From Leptospirales bacterium (lineage in GTDB: Bacteria > Spirochaetota > Leptospiria > Leptospirales > Leptospiraceae): a DNA stretch of 64,000 nucleotides. A program made the position numbers and the translations under genes. The stretch is from positions 1-64,000 of the forward strand of contig JAAFIR010000029.1 in assembly GCA_013297885.1 (NCBI GenBank), read 5' to 3'. The notes below the pieces were generated by a model. It ran no database searches, was not told the origin of the DNA, and saw nothing but the letters and a program-made list of their open reading frames with translations. Shown here one piece after another: positions 34,049 to 43,111 of this stretch (position 1 is the first letter of the stretch; each line of letters opens with the position of its first letter).

Positions 34049-35080
34049 ATGAAATTTTTTAGAAAAATGTTCAACTGGAAATTTATTTTAATTCTTTTAC
34101 TTGGAATTTTTTTGATTCCAAAAAAAGCAAAAGCAGTTGATCAAAATAGATTTAATTCTCTTTCAAAAACAAAATCTGGAATGCCGTTTAATAAAAATGG
34201 TAGATTTAAGTCTCCATTTGCAAATCCAAATTTTGGTGAGCCTTGTAACGTAAAAGTTGGTTTTTTATTAAAAAGTATAACTTCTTACTCTGTAAAAGAA
34301 GGAAAATTTGAAGCAGATTTTTATATTTCCTATACATCTGATAAACCAATGCCTGGTGAAATTAGTCCACATTTTACAAATGGGATTTTAGATGATGACG
34401 ACCATGTTACTTTAATTTCAGATACACCAACATTTAAACTTTGGAAATACCATGCAGTTTTTTTTCATGAAGCAGATTTAAGAGCTTATCCTTTTGATAC
34501 ACAAGAGTTAGAAATTGGTGTGGAAGAATCAGATGTGGGAATTGATCAAATTAATTTTATAGCTGATCCTGAGCATACAAAAATTGATTCTGATTTTTTA
34601 ATGCCTGGTTGGGAAGTGTCTTATGTGGAATCTCGTGTGCTGACTCATTATTATCCAGATAGATTTGAACATGACGATTTGTATTATCCAAGATATATTT
34701 TTAGACTTGGCATTCAAAGATTTTCAAACAATGCACTCTTTACAGTTTTTTTACCAGCATTTGTAATTGTGTTAGTTTCACTTTCAGGAATTTGGCTTTC
34801 TGGAAAAGAAGTGGAAACAAGAATTAATTCTTCAGCTCCAATGCTTGCTGCAGCAGTATTGTTTCATTATACTCTTTCCCAAGAGATTCCTGCAACTGCT
34901 TATCTCACAAGAGCAGATAAATTGATGATGGGAGTTTATCTTGGACTAATGATGAATTTATTTGCGACTTGGGCGTTTTTCTTTTTTGATCCTAAACATG
35001 AAGAATTGATTTTTAAACTTGGGAAATACATTGTTCCTCCTTTAAATTTAATTTTATTTGTTGGAGGTTCTGTATTATGA
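34049..35080 (+). CDS. Pentameric ligand-gated ion channel homologue (Cys-loop receptor family)
   Basis: 343 aa. Signal peptide (FILILLLGIFLIPKKAKA), extracellular beta-sandwich about 50-235 with AYPFDTQELEIGVE (the family's F/Y-P-F-D-x-Q motif), then four helices: M1 ALFTVFLPAFVIVLVSLSGIW (about 232-255), M2 INSSAPMLAAAVLFHYTL (pore-lining), M3 LTRADKLMMGVYLGLMMNLFATWAFFFF and M4 YIVPPLNLILFVGGSVL. The Cys-loop disulphide is not visible, as in prokaryotic members such as GLIC/ELIC. Ligand unknown. Its end overlaps the next lipoprotein gene by 4 nt. Confidence 0.85.
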   Translation: MKFFRKMFNWKFILILLLGIFLIPKKAKAVDQNRFNSLSKTKSGMPFNKNGRFKSPFANPNFGEPCNVKVGFLLKSITSYSVKEGKFEADFYISYTSDKPMPGEISPHFTNGILDDDDHVTLISDTPTFKLWKYHAVFFHEADLRAYPFDTQELEIGVEESDVGIDQINFIADPEHTKIDSDFLMPGWEVSYVESRVLTHYYPDRFEHDDLYYPRYIFRLGIQRFSNNALFTVFLPAFVIVLVSLSGIWLSGKEVETRINSSAPMLAAAVLFHYTLSQEIPATAYLTRADKLMMGVYLGLMMNLFATWAFFFFDPKHEELIFKLGKYIVPPLNLILFVGGSVL

Positions 35081-35535
35081 AATTTATTTTACTTCTTTTA
35101 ATTTTATTTTGCAGAGAGAATAAAGATTTTGTTTCCAATGTGGAAATTGTGAGAATAGAAAAAGTAAAATCTGAAAAAGATGGAAAACCAATTATTTCAG
35201 ACATAGAAATTTCTTATAAAGATTGTCCGGGAAGACAATTTGAAATTATACGTGGTGGAAAAGAATTTTCTGAATGTATATTTTCAAAATACAAAGTTGG
35301 AAATTTTGTAAATGTAGATATCAATTGGAAATGGGATAGCTTTGGATATTACAAATGGTCTGTAAAAAAAATTGGAGATTGTGATAGAATTTTTGACGCA
35401 CTTGATGAAGTGTCATATGATTTAGTTGAAGAATGTGAAGACTATAATATTTATGGTGAAAAAGTTGGTTTTACTTGTAGAAGAATTCCCACTTCCAATT
35501 TAATCGCAAAATGTCCTTGGTTTAGAAAAAAGTAA
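35077..35535 (+). CDS. Cysteine-rich lipoprotein coupled to the channel gene
   Basis: 152 aa. The N-terminus MKFILLLLILFC looks like a short lipoprotein signal (lipobox ILFC). Mature part has six or more cysteines (DCPG, SEC, GDCD, EEC, TCRR, AKCPW), so disulphide-bonded periplasmic or surface fold. Overlap of 4 nt with the channel gene (ATGA) suggests co-translation and a possible accessory role. No family recognised. Confidence 0.7.
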   Translation: MKFILLLLILFCRENKDFVSNVEIVRIEKVKSEKDGKPIISDIEISYKDCPGRQFEIIRGGKEFSECIFSKYKVGNFVNVDINWKWDSFGYYKWSVKKIGDCDRIFDALDEVSYDLVEECEDYNIYGEKVGFTCRRIPTSNLIAKCPWFRKK

Positions 35536-35567
35536 GTTCTTATAGAATAGATTTTTTAAACACAGTT

Positions 35568-35703
35568 GCGAAAGTGATAGAAACGTCATCAAAAAATTTC
35601 TATTGAAATTTTTTGATGGGAGTTGAAAGCACGGTTTTTTAAGTAAGAATAGTAAGGACTTAATTAATTAAGTCCTTACTATTCTTACTTAAAAAATTCG
35701 CCC
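35568..35703 (-). repeat. Structured two-arm repeat, copy R8 with perfect 62-nt palindromic arm
   Basis: Minus strand: box A GGGCGAA, P2 arm is an uninterrupted palindrome at 35635-35696, box B ACCGTGCTTTCAACTCC, P3 arm CATCAAAAAATTTC/GAAATTTTTTGATG, box C CGTTTCTATCACTTTCGC. P4 is GTG/CAC (plus 35630-35632 and 35574-35576). P1 is GCGAA/TTCGC. The palindromic arm has no unpaired loop, so extruded it is a 31-bp arm with a tight turn. Confidence 0.9.
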
Positions 35704-35830
35704 CCAATCATTTTAAAAAATAGTCCATAATTATAATTCTAGCCTTTTTTTTTTATACTAAATTATAAGACTTGTCGATTTGAAAACAAATTTAGTCTAT
35801 AATGAAATTAGTTTTATAAGGAGAACAAGA

Positions 35831-36682
35831 ATGAATTCTATTAAAGTTAGGCATGTCGATTTTGCAAAAGAAGAAGAAACACCAAGAAACTGGTTATGGG
35901 GAAATTATCTAACTACCAATTTTGTAAATAGTTTACATTTAATTTTTCCAGATGGTGAAAAGTATTTTATTCGATCTGTAAAAAATCATGAAGAGTTTGT
36001 TAAAGACCCTGAGCTTAAAAAAAGAGTGAAATCATTTATTGCACAAGAAGTGATTCATGGTTCAGAACATAAAAAATTTTGGAACACACTTCAAAAACAA
36101 GGATATGATATTGATACTTTTTTAAAATTTTATAATGAATCTTGTTATGAGAATTTAGAAGTTTGGATGAACAATTTCAGAGGAACAAAACATGGTCTTG
36201 CAGTAACAGTTGCATTAGAACATTTAACAGCAAGTTTAGCAGAATATGTTTTTGTAAATAAAAAAGAATTAGAAGGAACACATGAAAATTTGAGAACAAT
36301 GTTGTTATGGCATGCTGCAGAAGAAATTGAACACAAATCAGTTGCATTTGATGTTTTAAAAGAAGTTGATCCATCATACAAGACAAGAATGATTGGAATG
36401 ATTCATGCAATTTGTACTTTAAGTTTTTTTACATTAGTTGGATTTTTCTTATTTATGAAACAAGAAATTTTAGATAAAGGAACAAAAATTTCTTTATCAG
36501 AAATTTGGGAATTTATTCTACAAGTAACTGAACTAGTAAGTTCAATGGCAAAAGAAATTGCGATTTTTCTAAAACCAGATTTTCATCCAGACCAAGTTCC
36601 AAATGATCATTTAGCAGTTTATTTTTTTCAAAAGTACAAAGTTGAAAAAGAAAAATTAGAGGTAATTCAAAATGTCGCTTAG
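35831..36682 (+). CDS. Metal-dependent hydrolase (PF10118-like)
   Basis: 283 aa from the ATG at 35831 with aaggag 8 nt upstream (an in-frame start further up lacks an SD). Motifs FIAQEVIHGSEHKKFW, VALEHLTASLAEY and WHAAEEIEHKSVAFDV supply E/H metal ligands in ferritin-like or hydrolase-type helices. A membrane segment lies near residues 200-220. It overlaps the flavin monooxygenase gene by 11 nt. PF10118 proteins are often next to such oxidoreductases. A TATAAT lies 28 nt before the start. Confidence 0.8.
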   Translation: MNSIKVRHVDFAKEEETPRNWLWGNYLTTNFVNSLHLIFPDGEKYFIRSVKNHEEFVKDPELKKRVKSFIAQEVIHGSEHKKFWNTLQKQGYDIDTFLKFYNESCYENLEVWMNNFRGTKHGLAVTVALEHLTASLAEYVFVNKKELEGTHENLRTMLLWHAAEEIEHKSVAFDVLKEVDPSYKTRMIGMIHAICTLSFFTLVGFFLFMKQEILDKGTKISLSEIWEFILQVTELVSSMAKEIAIFLKPDFHPDQVPNDHLAVYFFQKYKVEKEKLEVIQNVA

Positions 36683-38234
36683 AGAAGTTGAAAATTCTTC
36701 TTGGACAAAACCAGATAAAATTTATGATTGTATTGTTTCTGGAACTGGTTTTGCAGGAATATGTATGGCTAAAAAACTTCTTGATTCCAAAATAGAAAAT
36801 TTTTTAGTTTTGGAAAAAGAAAATTCTGTTGGCGGAACTTGGAGAGACAACACATATCCTGGGGCTGCTTGTGATGTTCAGTCACATCTATATTCTTTTT
36901 CCTTTGAACCAAATCCAAATTGGTCTAGAATGTTTGGGCTTCAAAAAGAAATTTTGGAATACCTAAATCATTGCACAGATAAATTTCAAATTCGAGAAAA
37001 AATTAAATTTAACACAACTGTTCTTGGGATTTATTTTAATGAATCTGAAGGATATTACAAAGTAGTCACAGGTGATAAAATTTATTTTTCCAAAACATTT
37101 GTTTCTGCAACAGGAGGTTTATCTAGACCAAAACTTCCTGAAATCAAAGGAATAGAAAATTTTAAAGGAAAACTTTTTCATTCAGCAAAATGGGATCATT
37201 CTTATGATTTTAAAGGAAAAAAAGTTGCTTTAATTGGAACTGGTGCAAGCTCTATTCAAATTTTACCAGAGCTAGCAAAATTAAATTCCAATGTAAAATT
37301 ATTTCAAAGAACTGCTCCGTGGATCATTCCAAAACCAGATCGCGAAATTACTGAACAAGAAAAATCCATTTATAGAGCTTTTCCATTAGCACAACAAGCT
37401 GTTCGTGAATCCATTTATTGGTCACTTGAATATAGAGTTACAGGCCTTGTAATAAATCCAAGTTTAATGAAAATATTTCAAAAAAATGGAGAAGATTATA
37501 TAAACGAAACTATTTCTGATCCAATAATTAGAAAAAAAGTTACTCCAAATTATACAATTGGTTGTAAAAGAATTTTAATGTCCAATGAATACTACCAGAG
37601 CTTACAAAAACAAAATGTAAATTTAATTACAGAAAAAATTTCTGAGATCAAAGAAAAATCTATTATGACTGAAGATGGCATAGAACATGAAGTGGATTTG
37701 ATTATTCCTGCAACAGGTTTTGAAACATCAGAAGCATTATCTCCATTTGAAGTAGTTGGTGAACACGGAAAAAGTTTAAATGAGATTTGGTTAAAAAATG
37801 GAGCTGAAGCATATCTTGGTTCAGTTGTAAATGGATTTCCAAATTTCTTTTTAATTGTTGGACCAAATACTGGACTTGGGCATAGTTCAATGGTTTTAAT
37901 GATTGAAGCTCAAGTTAAGTATGCTACTCAATGTATCAAATCTATTTTATCCAAAAATTGGAAATCCATGAATATAAAATTGGAATCTCAGTTTAGATAC
38001 AATTTAGAAATTAGTAAAAAACTTTCTACTTCTATATGGGCTGAAAGTTGTAATTCTTGGTACATTCATCGAAATGGAAAAAACACAACCCTTTGGCCTG
38101 GTTTCACCTTTGAATTTGCAAATAAAACCAAAACATTTGACTATGATGATTTTGAAATCAAAACTGGGAATGGTGAGATTTATAAATCAAATGTATTTGA
38201 TAATATAGGAAATTTAGTCGGTTCAATTTTTTAA
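36672..38234 (+). CDS. Flavin-containing monooxygenase, Baeyer-Villiger type
   Basis: 520 aa. N-terminal FAD site GTGFAGICMAKKL, GGTWRDNTYPGAACDV and the NADP site VALIGTGASSIQ. The BVMO-type fingerprint F-x-G-x-x-x-H-x-x-x-W is present as FKGKLFHSAKW (with D where P/D normally follows). Likely inserts oxygen into a ketone or hydroxylates a lipid/steroid-like substrate, not determined. Coupled to the PF10118 gene upstream (11-nt overlap), and both end at the terminator at 38242-38305. Confidence 0.88.
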   Translation: MSLREVENSSWTKPDKIYDCIVSGTGFAGICMAKKLLDSKIENFLVLEKENSVGGTWRDNTYPGAACDVQSHLYSFSFEPNPNWSRMFGLQKEILEYLNHCTDKFQIREKIKFNTTVLGIYFNESEGYYKVVTGDKIYFSKTFVSATGGLSRPKLPEIKGIENFKGKLFHSAKWDHSYDFKGKKVALIGTGASSIQILPELAKLNSNVKLFQRTAPWIIPKPDREITEQEKSIYRAFPLAQQAVRESIYWSLEYRVTGLVINPSLMKIFQKNGEDYINETISDPIIRKKVTPNYTIGCKRILMSNEYYQSLQKQNVNLITEKISEIKEKSIMTEDGIEHEVDLIIPATGFETSEALSPFEVVGEHGKSLNEIWLKNGAEAYLGSVVNGFPNFFLIVGPNTGLGHSSMVLMIEAQVKYATQCIKSILSKNWKSMNIKLESQFRYNLEISKKLSTSIWAESCNSWYIHRNGKNTTLWPGFTFEFANKTKTFDYDDFEIKTGNGEIYKSNVFDNIGNLVGSIF

Positions 38235-38241
38235 ATTGAGT

Positions 38242-38305
38242 ATACTCCCGTTTAATGATAGTATTGTTAAACGAGAGTATTTAGAAAATAGAAAAAAATT
38301 TTCTA
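38242..38305 (+). terminator. Double-hairpin terminator after the monooxygenase gene
   Basis: ATACTCCCGTTTAA/TTAAACGAGAGTAT (38242-38280, one mismatch on each arm) is followed by a second hairpin AGAAAAT/ATTTTCT (about 38283-38305) and a T-rich tract (attattttttacttttttg). Also fits bidirectional termination with the convergent nucleosidase gene at 38350. Confidence 0.7.
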
Positions 38306-38349
38306 TTATTTTTTACTTTTTTGTTTTTGAAAAATTTAATTCTATAATT

Positions 38350-38973
38350 TTACATAATCAATTTTAACATTTCTTCTTGAAGAACATTTGAACCATATCT
38401 CCAATTTGCATTCCAATCTTCACTTCCTTTGCTACCTACAAAATTGGTAACATAAAAAAAACCAATAAATGGTAATGAAAGTCGATTGGCAACATAGGCT
38501 ATTGGAAAAGCTTCCATGTTTTCTAAATCAACTTCAAATAAAGAATCAAATAATTCTTCTTGATCAAGATCTATTAGAGTAATGTAATTTGTAGAATTAA
38601 TAATTCCTTCTTTAAATTTTGAGCGAGGTAAAATCCTTTCAAATCTTGAATCAAAACTAGACAAAATATGTTTATTTATAACTGAAGGAACTTTCACCAT
38701 ATTTTTTACTTCAGCAATATCTTTATAAACAAATTTATTAGAATAAACTAAATCACCAATTTTTTTTTGAGAATGGATATATGCTCCAGCAGAACCTAAA
38801 AAAGTTATTAATTTAATACTTGGATTTTTTGATAAATATCTTTGCAAATTAAAAACTGAATCTAAAAAACCAACACCTGAGTTGTAAACTTTTAAGTTTG
38901 CAAATTTTGCTAGCCTATCTGTTTCACCATCAAAAGAACCACAAAACAAAATATTTTCAATATCATCAATCAT
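38350..38973 (-). CDS. Nucleoside phosphorylase-superfamily protein (MTAN/futalosine hydrolase-like)
   Basis: 207 aa. NILFCGSFDGE at the start, LITFLGSAGAY with the phosphate/sugar-site Gly loop, and VDLENMEAFPIAYVANRLSLPFIGF with the D/E-N-M-E substrate motif of MTA/SAH nucleosidases and futalosine hydrolase. Length is short but complete. It overlaps mutS by 8 nt at the end of the mutS unit. Substrate not decided. The missing standard final D in ISD makes MTAN uncertain. Confidence 0.7.
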   Translation of the reverse strand: MIDDIENILFCGSFDGETDRLAKFANLKVYNSGVGFLDSVFNLQRYLSKNPSIKLITFLGSAGAYIHSQKKIGDLVYSNKFVYKDIAEVKNMVKVPSVINKHILSSFDSRFERILPRSKFKEGIINSTNYITLIDLDQEELFDSLFEVDLENMEAFPIAYVANRLSLPFIGFFYVTNFVGSKGSEDWNANWRYGSNVLQEEMLKLIM

Positions 38974-41485
38974 TTTTATCTAAAATTCTCTTTAACTCTT
39001 CTAATATTTTTAACGATTCAATTGGTGTAATCAAATTCAAATTAATTTGTTTTAATTTTTCCATGATAGAATTCTCTTTTGTGTCGACTAAATTTACTAA
39101 AGGTAGTAATAATTGTGAATCTTTCTTTTTTTTCGACTCTTTTTTTCCTGTTTCAAGTTCTTTTAATAAATTTTTTGCTCTTTCAATTACTTTGAAAGGA
39201 ATTCCGGCAAGTTTAGCTACATATATTCCAAAAGATTTTTTAGCTATTCCTCTTTTAACTTTTTTTAAAAATAAAATTTCTTCTTTTTCTTCTAAAGTAT
39301 CTAAATAAAGATTAAATACTCCTGTAAGGGAGTCTAGTTCAGTAAGTTCATGATAGTGTGTAGCAAAAATTGTTTTTGGTCTATCAGATTTTTCTGATAA
39401 ATATTCAATAATTGCCCATGCAATGCTCATCCCGTCATAAGTTGAAGTTCCTCTACCTATTTCATCAAACAAAATAAGTGAATCTTTTGTGCAATTATTT
39501 AGAATATTCGCTGTTTCTTTCATTTCTACAAAAAAAGTAGATTGTCCAGTAGTAATATCATCACCTGAACCAATTCTTGTAAAAATTTTATCTACAACTG
39601 AAAATGATGATTCTTTTGCTGGAACATAAGAACCCATCTGAAATAGAATTTGGCTTAGAGCAATTTGTCGCATAAAAGTTGACTTACCAGCCATATTCGG
39701 TCCAGTTAGAATTGCAATAGATTCGTTTGATGAATTTAAACTCACATCGTTTGCTACAAATCTTTCACCAAAACGTAAAAATTTTTCAATAACAGGATGT
39801 CTCGAATCTATAAGTTTTAATTCTGAATTTAAATTAATTTTTGGTTTTGACCAATTATATTCTTCAATACTATCGATAAGCGATAGTATATAGTCTAATT
39901 CTCCAATTTGATTTGCTAAATTATAAAATGATTTGTATTCTTTTAAAACAACTTGAACCATTTTTTCAAATTCCAATTTTTCTATTTCAAAAATAATTTC
40001 ATCTGCTTGAAGAATTGTTCTTTCGATTTCTTCAAGCTCTGGAAAAGTAAATCTTTCGGATGTGACTAATGTTTGTTTTTTAAAATAAGTTTTTGGTGCA
40101 AATTCAGCTTCTTTACGTGATAGTTCAATATAATATCCAACTACTTTATTAAAACGGATTTTATAAGTATTTAAACCTAAGCTCTTTTTTTCTTTTTCTT
40201 CTAAGTCTAAAATCCAATCTTTACCATTTGTTTTTGCTTCTCTTGATCTGTCTAATTTTTCATCAAAACCTTTTTTGATAAATTGACCCTCAGTTCCAAT
40301 TTGAATTGGTAATTCACCATCATGAAGTCTTTCTTCAATAAATGATTTTACTTGATTTAAATTTTCCTCATCTAAAATAAATTCAAAATTTAACAAATTT
40401 AAAATTTTTTGTATTTCAAAACTGATTTCTATATTTTTCAAAATAGTTTTAAAATCTCTTGGGTTTGGTTTATTTGCTCTAAATCTAGAAATAATTCTTT
40501 CAATATCCCCAAATTCTTGGAGTTTTTTTTCTATTTCTAATTTATTTTTTTTATCTTTTTTTAAAATTTCAATTTTTTCCCAAATAGATTCAATAGAATA
40601 TTGATTTTTAAAAGGAAATAAAATCCGATTTTTTAAATATCTTTTACCTGAACTAGTTCTACAAAAATTTAGAACAGTAAACAATGAATGATTTTTGGAG
40701 TTAGAATTTTGGTTTTCAATTAAGTCCAAATTTTTAATGCTATCTTCGTCTATTTCTAGAAATTCTGACTCTTCTAAAATTTTTGGTTCTTTGAAGAAAA
40801 ATTCTTTGGATTGAAAGTTTTTTTCAATATAAGATTCAATCATTTTTTCTAATTTTTTAAATTTTGAATTTGATTTTTTAAATTCTAAATTTTCTAAAAT
40901 TGTAAGTATTGCATATTTATCTAATTCCAAACTTGTATAATAAAATTCTTCGTTTTTATTGAGCAAAATTTCTTTGGGAGAAAATTTTTTTAAATAAGTA
41001 AAAATTTTATGAATAGAATCAACTTCAATATAAAATAAATCAGATGTAGAAACATCTGCAAAACTCATTCTGATTTTTTGATTTTCAAATTCTATACAAG
41101 AAAAATAATTATTTTCAAAACTACTTAGTAAATTTTCTTCGACAAGAGTTCCTGGAGTAATAACTCTAACTACTTCACGAGACATTAATTTGATATTTGG
41201 ATTCTCTGATTTTTTTTGTTCGCAGATTACTACTTTTTTTCCTGCATGAATGAGTCTGGAAATATAAGACTCAGTTGAATGAAATGGAATTCCACACATT
41301 GGGATGCTGTTTTGTCTTTTTGTTAGAGTAATATCTAAAATTTTAGAAGCTTCAATTGCATCGTCTAAAAACATTTCATAAAAATCACCCATTCTAAAAA
41401 ATAAAATTCCTTCTGGATAATTTTTTTTAATTTCAGCAAATTGTTTCATTGCGGGTGAATTTAATGAATCAGTTTCTTTTTGCAT
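38966..41485 (-). CDS. mutS: DNA mismatch repair ATPase MutS
   Basis: 839 aa. N-terminal mismatch-recognition FFRMGDFYEMF (F-x-E near residue 33), middle connector/lever, clamp and ATPase: Walker A LTGPNMAGKSTFMRQ, ST(D/E) loop, Walker B LILFDEIGRGTSTYDG, and AT HYHELTEL. It binds mismatches and starts repair. Overlaps trpF by 17 nt upstream and the nucleosidase by 8 nt downstream, so it is in a mixed operon. Confidence 0.97.
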   Translation of the reverse strand: MQKETDSLNSPAMKQFAEIKKNYPEGILFFRMGDFYEMFLDDAIEASKILDITLTKRQNSIPMCGIPFHSTESYISRLIHAGKKVVICEQKKSENPNIKLMSREVVRVITPGTLVEENLLSSFENNYFSCIEFENQKIRMSFADVSTSDLFYIEVDSIHKIFTYLKKFSPKEILLNKNEEFYYTSLELDKYAILTILENLEFKKSNSKFKKLEKMIESYIEKNFQSKEFFFKEPKILEESEFLEIDEDSIKNLDLIENQNSNSKNHSLFTVLNFCRTSSGKRYLKNRILFPFKNQYSIESIWEKIEILKKDKKNKLEIEKKLQEFGDIERIISRFRANKPNPRDFKTILKNIEISFEIQKILNLLNFEFILDEENLNQVKSFIEERLHDGELPIQIGTEGQFIKKGFDEKLDRSREAKTNGKDWILDLEEKEKKSLGLNTYKIRFNKVVGYYIELSRKEAEFAPKTYFKKQTLVTSERFTFPELEEIERTILQADEIIFEIEKLEFEKMVQVVLKEYKSFYNLANQIGELDYILSLIDSIEEYNWSKPKINLNSELKLIDSRHPVIEKFLRFGERFVANDVSLNSSNESIAILTGPNMAGKSTFMRQIALSQILFQMGSYVPAKESSFSVVDKIFTRIGSGDDITTGQSTFFVEMKETANILNNCTKDSLILFDEIGRGTSTYDGMSIAWAIIEYLSEKSDRPKTIFATHYHELTELDSLTGVFNLYLDTLEEKEEILFLKKVKRGIAKKSFGIYVAKLAGIPFKVIERAKNLLKELETGKKESKKKKDSQLLLPLVNLVDTKENSIMEKLKQINLNLITPIESLKILEELKRILDKND

Positions 41486-42080
41486 TTAATAAAAATTCCT
41501 TAATTAAGTTTTTATCTTTTACACCTTTTTTGATTTCAACACCTGATGCCACATCCACTCCATAAGGATTTAATTTATTCTTTGCAAGTAAAACGTTTTT
41601 TGGGTTTAATCCACCGGCTAAATAAAAATTTCTTTTTATATTTTTTACAAAATCCCAGTTAAATGTTTCACCAGTTCCACCACCTAAATTTTTAGAATTA
41701 GAATCTAGGATTAACAAATCATTTTCAAATTCTTTTAAATCTGAATCAATTAATTCATCTTGAACAGAATATTGAATGATTTTATTTTTTTTAAAATCCA
41801 TTTTATCAATTATTGAATCTGAATGAATGATTTGAATATATTCAAACTGGAAAATAGATAAAATTTGATTTATGAATTTTTTTTCGGTCTTAAAAAACAA
41901 TGCTACTAATTTTTTTTCTTCATTTATTTTTGAAAGTCCAGAAAAAATTACTTCGGCTGTTTTTAAATCAATTTGCCTTGGACTAATTGGTGAAAAATTT
42001 AAACCAAGTAAATCAGCTCCATGTTCAATCGAAAATTTAGCTATATCCAAAGACTTGATTCCACAAATTTTAACTTTCAT
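41469..42080 (-). CDS. trpF: Phosphoribosylanthranilate isomerase
   Basis: 203 aa TIM barrel for the third step of tryptophan synthesis. Catalytic Cys in VKICGIKS (residue 6-7) and the Asp in LLILDSN (near residue 128), with GGGTGETFNW and YLAGGLNPKNV phosphate-binding loops and YGVDVASGVE near the end. Overlaps mutS by 17 nt. Copy R9 lies between it and panB. The other trp genes are not here. Confidence 0.95.
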   Translation of the reverse strand: MKVKICGIKSLDIAKFSIEHGADLLGLNFSPISPRQIDLKTAEVIFSGLSKINEEKKLVALFFKTEKKFINQILSIFQFEYIQIIHSDSIIDKMDFKKNKIIQYSVQDELIDSDLKEFENDLLILDSNSKNLGGGTGETFNWDFVKNIKRNFYLAGGLNPKNVLLAKNKLNPYGVDVASGVEIKKGVKDKNLIKEFLLNAKRN

Positions 42081-42145
42081 ATTTCAAACTTGATAGCTAA
42101 AAACATTTTTTTGGAAGGATTATTTTTCAATTCTATACGATTGCT

Positions 42146-42266
42146 GCGAAAAGGATAGTAGCGTTTCCATAGGCAGTGGGTCTTGACCCACTGATATGGA
42201 AGTAGCGGATAGCCTGTTTTTTTTGTGATGGCTGAGGTTCTCGAAGCCAAACAAAAAAATTCGCCC
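42146..42266 (-). repeat. Structured two-arm repeat, copy R9
   Basis: Minus strand: box A GGGCGAATTTTTTT, P2 arm TTTTTTTGT..GGCT/AGCC..ACAAAAAAA, box B ACAGGCTATCCGCTAC, P3 arm TTCCATA..CAGTGGGTC/GACCCACTG..TATGGAA, box C ACGCTACTATCCTTTTCGC. P4 is AGG/CCT (plus 42213-42215 and 42152-42154). P1 is GCGAA/TTCGC. It lies between panB and trpF, on the same strand, so it is probably inside or at the end of a transcript. P3 is unusually G+C-rich. Confidence 0.9.
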
Positions 42267-42310
42267 AAATTTTTTTTAATAAACAGTAAAAGATAAATTT
42301 GTTTCATACT

Positions 42311-43111
42311 TTAAAATGAATTTTCTCGGGATGGAAAAGTTTTTTCTTTCACTTCTTTATTGTACTCATTAATTGCATTTTTTGTAATTTGGTTCAAGTT
42401 TGCAAATTTTTTTAAAAACTTTGGAGTGAAACTTTCATTCATTCCAAGTAAATCTTGTAATACCAAAACTTGTCCATCAGTGTTTAAACCAGCTCCAATT
42501 CCAATAGTTGGAATTTTTAATTCTTTTGAAATTTTTTCACCAAGGCTAGCTGGTAACATTTCTAATACAATTGAATATACTCCAGCTTGTTCTAATTTTT
42601 TTGCATCTGATAAAATTTCATTTGCTTGATTTTCATCTTTTCCTTGGACTTTATATCCTCCAAGAACTTGAAATGACTGAGGTGTGAGACCAAGATGACC
42701 CATTACTGGAACTCCCATTTTTTGAAGTTTAAAAATTGCTTCTAAAATTTCGTCTGTTGCACCTTCCACTTTAACAGCATCAGCATCTGTTTCTTTTAAA
42801 ATTCTTCCAGATGATAAAATACATTGTTCAGTTGAAATTTGATAAGACAAAAAAGGTAAATCAGCTATAATGAATTTATTAGAAGCACCACGTTTGACAG
42901 CTTTTGTATGATAGATTATATCTTCAAGGGTTACAGGTAGCGTTGAAGAATGACCTTGAATCACCATTCCAAGAGAGTCACCAACTAAAATAGAATCAAT
43001 ATTAGTTTCAGAAATAATTTTTGCAAATGAATAATCATAACAAGTTACAACAGAAATTTTTTTTTCAGTTTGTTTTGCTTCTTTAAAAAATTGAATAATT
43101 GTTTTCATCAT
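42311..43111 (-). CDS. panB: 3-methyl-2-oxobutanoate hydroxymethyltransferase
   Basis: 266 aa TIM-barrel enzyme of the pantothenate pathway. Conserved SVVTCYDYSFAKI near the N-terminus, VGDSLGMVIQGH, metal Asp in IADLPF, VKVEGA, GHLGLTPQS, and GIGAG near residue 200. The gene begins 4 nt inside the end of the WG-repeat gene (ATGATG). It is the last of the long upstream series and the R9 copy follows it. Confidence 0.95.
   Translation of the reverse strand: MMKTIIQFFKEAKQTEKKISVVTCYDYSFAKIISETNIDSILVGDSLGMVIQGHSSTLPVTLEDIIYHTKAVKRGASNKFIIADLPFLSYQISTEQCILSSGRILKETDADAVKVEGATDEILEAIFKLQKMGVPVMGHLGLTPQSFQVLGGYKVQGKDENQANEILSDAKKLEQAGVYSIVLEMLPASLGEKISKELKIPTIGIGAGLNTDGQVLVLQDLLGMNESFTPKFLKKFANLNQITKNAINEYNKEVKEKTFPSRENSF

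Noticed and set aside
42077-42307. Open frame overlapping R9 between trpF and panB
   Set aside because: Its sequence is made from the repeat arms and boxes, with no SD or protein pattern.
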